From Chara braunii (Eukaryota > Streptophyta > Charophyceae > Charales > Characeae), in NCBI GenBank assembly GCA_003427395.1, contig BFEA01000289.1, positions 284,988 to 311,393 on the forward strand: a stretch of DNA of 26,406 nt, written 5' to 3'. The position numbers and the translations under genes are program-made. This document shows positions 9,132-18,621 of the stretch, one piece after another. Numbering within the stretch: the stretch's first letter is position 1; each line of letters begins with the position of its first letter. The notes below the pieces were generated by a model, which did not search any database, was not told where the DNA came from, and saw only the letters and a program-made list of their open reading frames with translations.

Positions 9132-9737
9132 CGAGACAGTCCTAACACTCCCCCTCCATAGTGGTGAGTGTCGTTGTCGAGCGCATCAGTCCAGCACCGC
9201 ACGTGGCAGTGCGGGACCCTCTCGGCAGCGTCACGCAGGAGTTGGACCAACCTTGTCATGAACACACAAATGGAGCTTCCTTAGGCCGCTTCGGCCGAGT
9301 GCGCCAGCCATACCTCTCGCGAGCCCCTACGACAGGATAGGGGCCTACGCGAGGCACAACTTACCTCCACCTTACGGGAGTTGTCGCCTCCCTTAGATGG
9401 GCGTATCCCCGTCGAGCTACCAGTCCACAGTACGAAAGCTACTCGGTTGCAATCGCAGAGGTGGACCAGCCGAGGGCGTTTCTCGTTCGCTGTAGCATAG
9501 GCGGTACGCGCGGTAGTACACCCATCGGCCCCGCACGCGAACCGACATCCTGGGGGGCTGAAGTCCCAAGCGCGGCTCGTCGTCTGTCGGCTAGGACGTA
9601 TCCCACTCACCACGCATACACCACTTTATGAACACAAAAAGGGAACACACACACACATATACGCGAGACGACACAACACAAACAACGAGACAACGCTCGT
9701 AGCCCCTTAGTTGTCGTCCCATAACTTTCTGACGCAG

Positions 9738-10740
9738 AATCGGATGGGCGTTGCGTGCGAGGCTTAGTATAAAAATCGTGCAGACGCAGGGTTACTCATA
9801 TTGACTCACAATGCAAACGTGTGCAAGAAGTCGCAGTAATGACGTACTATGTAATACCCACACCCATGCGGTCCTCATTAATCTCGAGGGTCGCATTCGA
9901 CACTCAAGTGTCGGCTGACACGTGCCTTGAGGGTTAATCTCTCGACGCTGGACAACCTCCATGCGCGGTTGAAGACCACACCCTCTTCTACACCCTGTGC
10001 AGAGGGATTGAGTAAACAGCTTTAAGCTGTCGTGGCGGTTAAACATCAAGGGGTTGGACTTTGACGACCGCCATGGACTATAACGTCCAACCATGAAAGC
10101 GCAAAAAAGAAACTCATTCCAACTCTCATTAGTTGGTGGCCTTCTAGAATAGAAGGGGGTAGACAAGTCCAAACGACGTGTGCGCGGAGGAAGCCCGGTA
10201 TCCTACCCATAGGCTACCTGGCGTCCGGGATAATGAGGCCCCTACACGGACTCCCATAAGCCGACCGGGACTAGTCCTCCGCCCATGTGCCGCTTCACGT
10301 TACCAAAGTCTCAAGTCTATTGACCGTGTCGCGCTCGTGGTCTCGCCGCCTGACCCATAACTCTTTTAGTGCGGGATGCGACGAGTGCTGAGCGCGCGAA
10401 CTTAATATAAGAACGCGAGGACGCTGGACTTACACATACTATCTCGCTATGCAGCTCTACGCGAGTAACTGCAATGACGGTGCATTATGTAGTGCCCATA
10501 CCTAAATGGCCTATTCTAAGCCATGGGGTCATCTCCGACGCTCAGGCGTTGGCTGAAGCGCCCGCTAAAGGGAGGTAACCCTTTAGCTGGCGCAAAACCG
10601 ACCTGAGGGTCTTTCCACCTTTTGCACCCTGAGGTGTCCCAACGGGTGCGAGGTAAGACGACCCCTAGGGCAGGAGGGAGTTTGGAGCGGTGGTGAGTTG
10701 TCTGGCGCATCACCAGCAACACGCTAACCCTTCCGCCCGG
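9738..10740 (-). repeat. Diverged internal duplication in right arm
   Basis: Two related stretches, about 9738-10160 and 10360-10740, share an order of motifs: TTAGTATAAAAATCG / TTAATATAAGAACGC; GACGTACTATGTAATACCCA / GACGGTGCATTATGTAGTGCCC; then a hairpin (9898-9913 / 10536-10551), then a second hairpin. The left arm has one equivalent copy (about 5940-6200). The hairpins keep their positions but change stem sequence. The ORFs of 126 codons (9792-10172) and 68 codons here are not shared and are not treated as genes. Confidence 0.55.
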
Positions 10741-11754
10741 AACTTTATCGTTCCACCAAGATGAATCGCAACAAGGAAAAAAAACAAGTACTTTTAATGC
10801 TTATCAGAGAAAAACCCCTCTAGTATTAAGCTCACGGCCGGGGGTCGTTCTGGGCGAGGACCTAAATATTCCAGGCTCAGGGCTAACGTCCGACCAAGAA
10901 TCCTTCAAGAAAGTAGCGGGGGTCGTCCCCTCCCTTCTATTCACCCCAACCTTCGATTGAGCCCTTAGTACGCGGGCACTTCAGGCCACGCTAATTCCCC
11001 ACGTAGGTATACATACACACGCACATACATATGCGCGGGGGGAATAATTATGTGATGATCACTTCTCACAATCATAGTGGGTCTCCTCCTAGCCATACAT
11101 ATATATGCGACCGCAAGGCAGTCCAACCAAAACCCCAAATCACTGAACATACCTGCAATCACATCAAAAGTCAAACAAGAGTCCACACACTACACGGAGT
11201 CAACTCCAACCATTTCCTATACGCATACCCCTTGCTTTAGCCATACAAACCCCAACCTCCAGCCAACCAACCTTAGTTAAATACTCAGTACCTTTGTTAA
11301 ATAACCATTCAATAAAAGTCTGGGTGAAACCCTTAACAAACAAAAAAATCACCAGGGCTAAAGCCTTTTAGGTTGAGTATGGGGAGTGAGTTGAGGTTGA
11401 GCCGAAGACCGACGAATCGGTAACCGACCTCTCATCAATGATAACAGCAGATGATCCTCAAGGGATCAGCTGGACTTAGTCCAAGTGCTGAATAAGATCG
11501 ATGAAGCTGGCCTGTAACACAAGACAGGTCAACGCCCAAGACTAAACCCGTAAGCCTTATGTGAACTATCAGGTCAACGCCCAAGACTAAACCCGTAAGC
11601 CTTATGTGAACTATCTTCTATATGGTGGTCTCATTTAACCTTCTGGTAACCAACTAGGTCCGAGCCTAGTCCTAAATCAGGGTTCAAGGAAAAGGTAGAC
11701 CTTTGGCTGGGTTTCCCCTATGAAGAGTGGACTGCCAACTCTGTCACCTGTCAT
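10741..11754 (-). repeat. Conserved non-coding blocks of right arm
   Basis: Positions 10980-11350 are the inverse of 5370-5720 at about 80%. Positions 11400-11480 are the inverse of about 5240-5300, including a TTATC/GATAA hairpin and a GATCCTCAAGGGATC quasi-palindrome. No gene is supported. Confidence 0.5.
11525..11614. repeat. Exact 45-bp tandem duplication
   Basis: Positions 11525-11569 and 11570-11614 are identical, each starting CAGGTCAACGCCCAAG. Only one equivalent is seen in the left arm, so this is a recent change in the right arm. Confidence 0.85.
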
Positions 11755-12090
11755 TATATAATCTAACTCCTCTAAACTAAGGAAATTTCGGCAGCGCTTC
11801 CCATAGGAAAACTGCCTTTCCAGAATTTATATAAGCCTGAATATAAAAACAAGAATAGTCTTTGACTTTCTAAAACTCAATTTTGTCTAACTCCCTGAAT
11901 TAGTAAAAATTTGGGCAGCACTCCTTTTAGAAAGGGAGACTTCCCAGATTCTTACTAATCCATATACGATTCAGACAGTTGAACTTTTGGAAAGTCAGAG
12001 ATTTATCTAACTCCTTGGATTTGCAGAAATTTTGGCAGCGCTTCCCGTAGGAAAAGTGGCTTACCAAGATTTATACAAGCCCAAGTATAA
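11755..12090 (-). repeat. ~121-bp tandem array, right arm (about 3 copies)
   Basis: CTAACTCC recurs at 11763, 11887 and 12007, each followed by an AAATTT.GGCAGC anchor and a GAAA.GG motif. This is the inverse of the array at 4470-5040 with fewer copies. Confidence 0.65.
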
Positions 12091-12369
12091 GAAAAGATCT
12101 CAGAAAATGCAGAAATCGATCTAGGTAAAAAAAACTATCACAGAAAATGCAGGAATTGAATCTAACTCCTACAGCTCTATCACGTGGCGAGCCTCTACAG
12201 AAACTACCTATCAACTCAAACTCTGACTAGGTAGTGATGCCACTCAGTCACATGCAGGCTAAACCACAAATGTAAGTACTCTCACCATCTCAGGTTGGTT
12301 CAACGGTCATTAGTTCATAGTCTTTCAATTATTTAACCCTTTACACCCTGCTTACATAGGCCATTGGGA

Positions 12370-13197
12370 TTGGTCATTCGTCTTAGAAACAATGTCAGCC
12401 CTCTGCCTTAATTATACACAAACAGGTTGCACAACTACTTTTCTCTTCATTGGGCATGTGATTAAGCCATTCATCTTAGAAACCATGCTTAGTCGCCCTG
12501 AACTGTTTAAATAACCAAGTTATATATACCTTTTTGCACCTTAGTCTTCAAAAAGAGGGCGTAGGGCTGAGTCATTCATCTTAGAAACAATGCCCAACCT
12601 GCCCAGGTTACCTTCAGTTATAACTCTTGATTATACTCTCTTCACTTGTGATAGAGTTATAGTCAGACCATTCATCTTATAGAAACAATGACTGAATGAC
12701 CTTGTTCATATATAAGTACATATATATACCACATTATAAAGAATCTTATTCCTTCGTTTTCATTATGGTCTTGAGGCCTCAGACTTAGACCATTCATCTT
12801 AGAAATAATGTCTATCCCTCTGGGCCTGAATCCTCCCTCAGAATAAAAACAATCAAGGAGAGATGAGCCATTCATCTTAGAAACAATGCTCAACTCTCCC
12901 TTTTTCAGCACACAAAAAACAGAGTACCCTGGGTCTGACCCAAAGACTGTTCAGAAACCACCCAAGTAAAACAGCGACCAAACCATTCATCTTAGAAACA
13001 ATGTCTGACCCTCAAAAATCAAGCAAGCAATACCGCTCAGAAATAAGTAGCCAGACCATTCATCTTAGAAACAATGTCTGACACAATTAAAGAAACACAA
13101 CAACCAAGCCATTCATCTTAAAAATAATGCTTGGTTCTTAAAAAAACAGAACAAAACACATTGGTCAGACCATTCATCTTAGAAACAATGCCTGACC
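12370..13197 (-). repeat. Hairpin-repeat array, right arm (10 copies)
   Basis: On the + strand the 20-nt core reads CATTCATCTTAGAAACAATG and begins at 12375, 12468, 12573, 12669 (with a 2-nt insertion), 12791, 12869, 12984, 13057, 13110 and 13171. The core is more uniform than in the left arm. Outer arms differ but mostly pair: ATTAAG/CTTAGT, TAGA/TCTA, CAGA/TCTG, AACCAAG/CTTGGTT, GGTCAG/CTGACC. At 12857-12867 with 12889-12899, ten of eleven bases pair. The copies at 12573 and 12984 pair only partly, with A-C oppositions. A single C (T in two copies) just before CATT stays unpaired, equivalent to the unpaired G in the left array. Confidence 0.87.
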
Positions 13198-13730
13198 CTA
13201 TAAGACCCGCTCAGTCGCAAGCAAAATTGTCTTCCTCCCAACCTTCCCCCTGATGCAACCCCTTGTGACAATCTACTTTCAGGCAAACAAGAACTGAAAC
13301 TGCCATTATACAAACGTTCCTTTAGTTAGTCTGATTTGTGTCCTGAAAGTCAATCCCAAAAAGTCAAGGTAGAGGTTGCACTCAGCGTAACCAGCCAATA
13401 CATAGGGAGGAGTGTAGGTGGGGGTTATACTGGGTTTATAAGGGAAAGCCAAGGTTACCTCTGAGTTCCCTGCCTCCAGAACTCCTCCTGAGTTCCGGCA
13501 GAGCTCCCGCAATCGGTGGGGCAAACTCCCACAAAGGCCTTGGCGCGGATTACGGGTTGCAACCCCGCCTGCCGCCTTCCTCTCCAAACCAATGGACTAG
13601 ACTGAGAGTGAAAAGGGCAAAAAAAGAGTCATTAAGTCTCTCAGATACAAGAGGGGTGCACTCAGACTTGCGTGAGAGGGCCTTGAAATCTTCAACGCCT
13701 GAGGGCCCCGCAATGATGGTCAATGTAATA
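13198..13730 (-). repeat. Right-arm block next to hairpin array
   Basis: Positions 13540-13725 are the inverse of 3040-3240, with CGGGTTGCAACCCCGCC and GGGCCCCGCAATGATGG as anchors. No gene is supported; the overlapping ORFs of 66-93 codons are not kept in the other arm. Confidence 0.55.
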
Positions 13731-15862
13731 GCTTGGTTAATTCCCAAAGTCAAATAGCAGAGTCAGTCTCTCCTGACACGCTCCCAATTCGCAGCGATAG
13801 CCCTTCCTTCTGTACTACCCGCTCTCCAAGCCCCTGCGGCAACAGCCTCCCTTTTCAATCTGGCTGCAGCCACCCACCACTAGCACTCACCCTCCAAGCA
13901 CTCCAACAGTCCGTAGTAGTATGCCGCAGTGCGCAGTTGTACGTAGTCTGTGCGCAACTCACAGGCGCGACCGCAACACCCACGAGCAGCCAGCAGTAGC
14001 AGCGGCAACCCACAGTCAACGGGGGTACCAGTTGTTCGTCCCCAGCATAAAGCAGCAGCCACCTTGGTTAGACTGAGGTCAAACTGTTGATATGCCTTTT
14101 CCCTGACGACCTCTCCACACCCCTTACTTCGCACCGAACGCTATACTGCCGTCTTCCTTAGCGTGCAGCAGTTACGTGGCTCTAATCGGCCGCTCTCAGA
14201 CTGTGCCCAAGTCGCGTGCCCTGCTGTAGGATACAAAAGTGCACAGCGATCTGCACAGCTAGACATGGGGGGAACGCAAAAGCTACTGCAGCTCAGCGGT
14301 TGTACAACCGTTTGCTCAGTTCCGCCCACGACTGCCCAGTCACCCGCAGTAAAATACACAATAACCCTGTGCTCGCACAACCGCCCAGTCCTTGCCACTG
14401 TCGATAGCACTGCCCGCTCCGTCAACCGCTAACGGCCCGCTCACTCTGCCGGCCGCTACCCCCCCCCCCTTTTTTTGCTACCTATCCTAGCTCTCCCACG
14501 TGTGAACGTACCTGTCCCCCAACCTGGCTAGGTCCATTCAAAGTCCGGAGAAGGAGGATCGTGTGCAGGCCGACGACACAAACTAGGCACAGCCTCGAAC
14601 CAAAGGGGTGGATGTTACGACCCAGACAAATGATGCTCACGGGGGAAGAGAAACCTGCGGTCGAACTAACTATACTTGTAAAACAAAACGAATCCTCTAC
14701 CAGAACGCGGTAAGTACGCGCCCCAACATACGATCTCCTTTTCCCGCCTCACCCGGATCCTACGCTGGTTCCTTGGTTTACCGTGCCGTTCGTCGGATGC
14801 ACCTGGAACAAAACTGCGTCCATGTTCATCCCCTTCTCTTTGCTCCCTCTGTTTTTTTTTTTTTTTTTTACTAACTTTCCTGACATCCCAACTATACTAA
14901 CGAATTCGCCTTAGGCTAGAACCTCGGACTATCTTTCTCACCCGATTTCATTAAGAATCGGGTGAGTTCTATGTTATCCCGCTTCTCTCCTCCTTCGATC
15001 CGACCATCCAGCCGCACAAGCCTTTTCCTACTGATCTCTCTTCCTACTAACCTTCAACAATCGTCCTCACCCTGGCCTGAAACCCCCGGATTCGATCTTG
15101 GTTCGTCAAAAATGATCGAGTGATGACTGACTTACCATATTTTCAACCTTCCTTCTCGTTGCCCTCCACCATCGCTCTGCGCACGACTTTCTTCACTAAC
15201 TCCTAAACTACTCACTTTTAACTCTAACTAACAGCATATTGTGGTTCGCCCGGTCTTAAAAGCTTAGTCTAGCATTTTGAATCGCAGAAAACGATCACGA
15301 ATTGAGTGAGCTATCGAACTTCACTCTCCCCCACGCTCCACATGTATTCGGCGCGACCCTGCGTCCGGATTCGCTCATTCCATTTGTCATTCCCCTCACT
15401 GCCTTCGTCTTCGTCGTTTTCTCCCCTCTGCGTTCGCCCGTTGCTTATCTGAATGCTCCGCGCCCAGATTCAACCCTCCGACATAACCCGCTCATCTCCT
15501 GTATGCACCCTACGCACCCTTCCGTCCGGATACACCCCAACCTCCACCTCTACTACCTCCACCCCTCGGCTAGTGTTGTCGTCAACGACCGCTGGCCTAA
15601 CGTAGCGCCCGCTCATCCCCGCGCACGCCCAGACTGCTTACCGCTTCCGACGCCTTAAAGGACACATACGCGAAAACAACGCGAAGACCGGCCAATGACC
15701 GGTTTTATCGAGTCTCTCGCTTCTGCCCCCTTCCTGCGATGCCCGTTAGTCATGCTCAGATCGACGCCGCTCCCCCGTGAGCCAGTCCGGCCCTTGATAG
15801 CGTAGCCCGCAGGCTAGCTTAGCCAACTCTCGTCCCCATCCCTTATCAACACCTGGCCTTGA
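13731..15862. other. Non-coding part of right arm
   Basis: No gene is supported. Positions about 15170-15290 align with the inverse of 1340-1480; the rest is too diverged to align by eye. There is a C10T7 run near 14460, a T17-19 run near 14852, and a perfect 11-bp hairpin at 14937-14966. ORFs up to 118 codons (15302-15658) are Pro/Ser/Arg-rich and unrecognised. Confidence 0.4.
14937..14966. repeat. Perfect 11-bp-stem hairpin
   Basis: CTCACCCGATT pairs with AATCGGGTGAG around the loop TCATTAAG. Confidence 0.8.
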
Positions 15863-15968
15863 TCAGTGCTAGGTTCATTCCCCGGCCCACGGCATTGCCT
15901 TTACGCAGGGGTCACGCCGATCCCCTCTGTAACGTTCCAGACTCTCACGGATGTCCCGAAGGACTCAC
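15863..15968 (-). pseudogene. U6: U6 snRNA relic, right-arm copy
   Basis: Read on the minus strand from 15968, the sequence runs GTGAGTCCTTCGGGACATCC, then GTCTGGAACGTTACAGAG, then a damaged AGATTAGCATGG region, then CCCCTGCG, corresponding in order to plant U6. The 5' stem and the CCCCTGCG of the internal stem-loop are closer to canonical U6 than in the left arm, while the central A-rich block has decayed by A-to-G changes. The last third is hard to align. There is no T-run and no TATA. Together the two copies suggest that the common ancestor of the arms carried a more canonical U6. Confidence 0.62.
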
Positions 15969-16061
15969 CCCTGGGCAGCATCCCGCAGGCCTACCACAGG
16001 CAGAGGGTCACTGCACACCTCTTCCTCGCCTGTGTCGATCGCGGCCTGTATGTCAGGCCCC

Positions 16062-16313
16062 AAAAAAGGATAAAAATAAAAAATAAGAATAAACAAAAAA
16101 ATAAAAAAATGCAAGCCTATTACGTCGGGTCTTCCCATAGGCCGGGCCCGCCGTTGCCCCCATCAGCAAAAGCCTGAGGGGGATAGCCCGACGGACCCTT
16201 AACCCTCCAGCTTTCTCCTCGCTGCTCCGCTGCTCCCGCGTTGCCACCTGCTGGCCTCGAACCCAGAACCTCCTTGGCAATAGCCTTGCACCGTTACCAT
16301 AGGGCTAAGCCCC
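16062..16313 (-). mobile_element. tRNA-derived SINE with T-rich tail
   Basis: On the minus strand the element starts GGGGCTTAGCCCTATGG, in which TAGCCCTATGG is close to the Pol III A box. At position 51 of the element lies GGTTCGAGGCC, a perfect B box at tRNA spacing. The body includes a hairpin of CCCCCATCAG with CTGAGGGGG (about 16155-16182) and the element ends in a T/A-rich tail at about 16062-16108. The general plan (tRNA head, short body, T-rich end) resembles plant Au-type SINEs; family membership was not tested. No clear target-site duplication was found. The left arm carries the same element in decayed form. Confidence 0.68.
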
Positions 16314-16704
16314 AGCTTGGGATCAATGGGCGCTGCATACCATATAAAGTGGTGCAGCCCGGTGCCTAAGGCTGGGACACGCCCGCAGGCTCCTTCCCGC
16401 CTATAGACAAGCGCACGCCCGCTGCGCAACCATGCCGCCCGGCGTACCACCCCACCTGTCAATCCAGCAGCTGGTCAGCACGGCGAACGGGGATCCGCCC
16501 CCTGACTCCCAGTCTAATCGCAGGTGTCGGGTCGAGCCGGACGCCTATGCCGTCCGTACAATTAAAGGGGCAAAATCACACGCGCGCCTTAAAATCGCGC
16601 GCCCACTCATCCTACCTATTTAGATTACCCTCGCCCATACACAGGTAGCCATTTGAACACACAAGCCAGGACCATCGGCCCCGCTGTCACTTGCAAAAAC
16701 CAGG
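16314..16704 (-). repeat. Outer part of right arm
   Basis: No gene is seen. Positions 16585-16655 resemble the inverse of about 205-260, and 16400-16440 weakly resembles the inverse of about 360-400. Confidence 0.4.
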
Positions 16705-16737
16705 GCGAATACCCTTGCAAGGGTATTCGCGCCGACA
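16705..16737 (-). repeat. Terminal TGTCGG plus hairpin, copy 2
   Basis: Positions 16705-16730 are a perfect 26-nt palindrome (13-base half GCGAATACCCTTG), followed by CCGACA at 16732-16737. It is the inverted partner of 74-106. Confidence 0.75.
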
Positions 16738-16812
16738 TCGTTGCCGCTTAGACCATACCGTCTGTAGCGACACAATCATCGACCTCTGCCGCCCTTGCTG
16801 CTTCAACCTCTA

Positions 16813-16940
16813 CACCAGGTGTCATCATCAAGGAAGTAAAGGGCGGCGAAAGGCTTGAGCCGCCCGACATTGTGTTGATAGTCGCGGTGCAAAAATTTGG
16901 ACATCAGACCTATTTTTGCCTCGCTGAGACTCGAACTGGC
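16813..16940. repeat. 128-bp dispersed repeat, copy 1
   Basis: Nearly identical (about 10 differences) to 23434-23561; flanks differ on both sides. It starts at CACCAGGTG and ends at CGAACTGG. On the minus strand AGTTCGAGTCTCAGC resembles a Pol III B box, suggesting a 5'-truncated SINE; on the plus strand about 42 codons are open in both copies (GVIIKEVKGGERLE...). Most differences between the copies change amino acids, favouring the non-coding reading. Confidence 0.6.
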
Positions 16941-17075
16941 GGAAAAAGGAAGAGAAGAAAAAGGGAGAGGGAAAAAAAAAAAGGAAAAGGGGAAAACATG
17001 AGGAAAAGGAAGGAAAAGGAAGGAAAAAGAAAGAAAAAGGAAGAAAAAGGAAGAAAGAAGGAAGAAAACAAGGGG
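16941..17075. repeat. Purine-rich low-complexity tract
   Basis: GGAAAAAGGAAGAGAAG-type repeats on the + strand make an almost pure homopurine run. ORFs across it on both strands are artefacts of composition. Confidence 0.8.
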
Positions 17076-17390
17076 GGTAACAAAAACGGAAGCGAGGTAG
17101 TGAAGGACGGGGGATCATGTTGTTGCACCAACAGGCGGGCCACTCGCTATCCCTGCTACAACCCTTGGTGTTCCCGTTCCTTTCGTCAACCTCTCCGACA
17201 CAGAACAGACCGTCATGCCCACGGACGTCCTCGCTGCCATGGTTCCCGGTGAACTAACTTCGTGGTCTTGTTGAGCTCGTCCCTTACGGAACGTCCCTCC
17301 CTCGAAGGTACCCTCCTTCTTCCTTTTCTTCCTCGCCTGGTGGGAGATCCATCTCCAACCCTTCTCTGAACCCTGTATGTGTGTGTGTAA

Positions 17391-17393
<3 letters not shown>
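17076..17393. other. No recognised feature
   Basis: Mixed-composition sequence with a short TG run near 17378-17388 just before the GA microsatellite. Nothing is recognised. Confidence 0.3.

Positions 17394-17463
<70 letters not shown>
17394..17463. repeat. (GA)n microsatellite, about 70 bp
   Basis: An uninterrupted alternating AG run. Polymerase slippage would make it length-variable. Confidence 0.95.
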
Positions 17464-17465
<2 letters not shown>

Positions 17466-17815
17466 CAGAATGTAGCCGAAGGCGAGCCCAAAATCCCTCT
17501 CCCACCCCCTCCACCCGCGCCCCAGCTAGCCTACGTCGAAATGCTGGCGATCGGGCGACGTCCCCGGTCATTATCCCGCCGTCCCCTTGATTACCTCAGC
17601 CTCCGCTAAATCGAGAACCGCCCGCCATTTCCCGACACCTAACACCCCTTCCCCCCTTCCTTCTTCCATCAATACTACGCTACTAGCCCCATTCGTGATG
17701 TCTTCCCGCACAAAGACTACACAATCCTTTGTCCCCTTTTTTCGCCTCCACATACTCCTCTTCAGCGTGGCATTGCGAGACTTCAATAACATTGAAGTAT
17801 ACTGCGTAATTACGG
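17464..17815. other. No recognised feature
   Basis: C-rich sequence with short ORFs only. GTGGCATTGCGAGAC (from 17768) is loosely like GTGGCTTTGCATTGAC before the first terminal motif (from 16). Confidence 0.3.
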
Positions 17816-17850
17816 TGTCGGAGCAGAAACCCTTACAAGGGTATCTGCTC
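17816..17850 (+). repeat. Terminal TGTCGG plus hairpin, copy 3
   Basis: TGTCGG (17816-17821) runs into a 30-nt hairpin (17821-17850): outer stem GAGCAGA/TCTGCTC, an A-A opposition, then the core ACCCTT/AAGGGT. The core equals that of copies 1 and 2, whereas the outer stem is different but perfectly paired. A 7-bp hairpin GTCGGAC-GTT-GTCCGAC follows at 17863-17879. No left-arm-like sequence continues after it. Confidence 0.7.
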
Positions 17851-17879
17851 AGGTTTTTCAATGTCGGACGTTGTCCGAC

Positions 17880-18621
17880 TTTTTCGTTAAATTGAGGGAC
17901 TTGATGAGACTGACGTCTGCCAGAAGTTTATTCAGACTAGCCTATGACCGAGACACTATAACATTTTTACCTTAGCCCGGATGCTTGTGACGTCCGAGAA
18001 TAATGGTGGTCATCGACAGTGTGACCAGTCGAATGCGGTTTCTAGCAAGGCCACGGAGGCACACTGTCGTGGGAATGTTAAAACGAAAGACCTATCCTAC
18101 TTAAGCCGCGCGATTCAAGGCCCATATATGCTAAAAGAAGCGGGCGCGCTGTTGTCGACCGGTAGAAGTGATCCGTCGGCACGCCATCGAACCCTGTAGG
18201 GCCTGTACCTCGCACCGTGTCTGTCACCCACGGGAGGGTCGATCGGGGCTCCTGTAACCTGCAAAATCCACCACTGAGTCAGATATGAAAACAAGGTGGC
18301 TCACAGAAATGCAGAAAGAACGAGAGAATTACTTTATTCAGTCAATAAAGTTCAGCGCAGGCGCGCTACACCCTTTCCCAGGGCAACCTCCCTCATGCCA
18401 GTCCAGGAGTTCGGTTTATGTTGAGACTGAACGTGTCGGTGTCCTTCGTTGGACCCCGCAATCAACGAGGTGTTGTCGGTACCACTCCCGTAGGTCCCAG
18501 GGGATCGTGCTAGAGCCTTCCGAGTCCGAAGCAGCACCGCGACCCATTGAGGCCCGTTTTCTTGATATGAGTCCGGATTTCGATCCGAGGCCCGTTCGGC
18601 TGTAGGAAAGGACGTTCCCAG
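17880..18621. other. No recognised feature
   Basis: Mixed sequence with ORFs up to 106 codons, none recognised. CCCATTGAGGCC at 18543-18554, preceded by GCAGCACCGC, recurs on the far side of the pentanucleotide array at 19763-19774. Confidence 0.3.

Larger units (their letters stand above)
6756..9167. other. Spacer between the inverted arms
   Basis: This stretch has no inverted counterpart in the window. It contains a 125-bp tandem duplication, a long pyrimidine tract, a 310-bp tandem pair and a possible ORF relic, each listed separately. Positions 8206-8680 hold nothing recognised apart from an A16 run near 8473 and a 76-codon ORF from 8199 without visible domains. Confidence 0.6.
9168..16737 (-). 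repeat. Right arm of giant diverged inverted repeat
   Basis: This is the reverse-complement partner of 74-6755, about 0.9 kb longer because it carries an extra internal duplication (about 9738-10160 and 10360-10740), a 45-bp exact tandem duplication (11525-11614) and more copies in its hairpin array. Its outer end is CCGACA at 16732-16737, the inverse of TGTCGG at 74-79, next to a perfect 26-nt palindrome. Sequence beyond 16737 shows no clear match to sequence before 74, so these look like true arm ends. No target-site duplication was recognised. Confidence 0.8.

Noticed and set aside
12370-13197. CRISPR array
   Set aside because: Short repeats are interspersed with unique sequence, but spacing varies from about 50 to 120 bp, cores differ by several bases, there are no cas genes and the DNA is eukaryotic.
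17863-17884. Intrinsic bacterial-type terminator (GTCGGAC hairpin followed by T run)
   Set aside because: The window is eukaryotic and there is no gene upstream; the hairpin belongs to the terminal-repeat neighbourhood.
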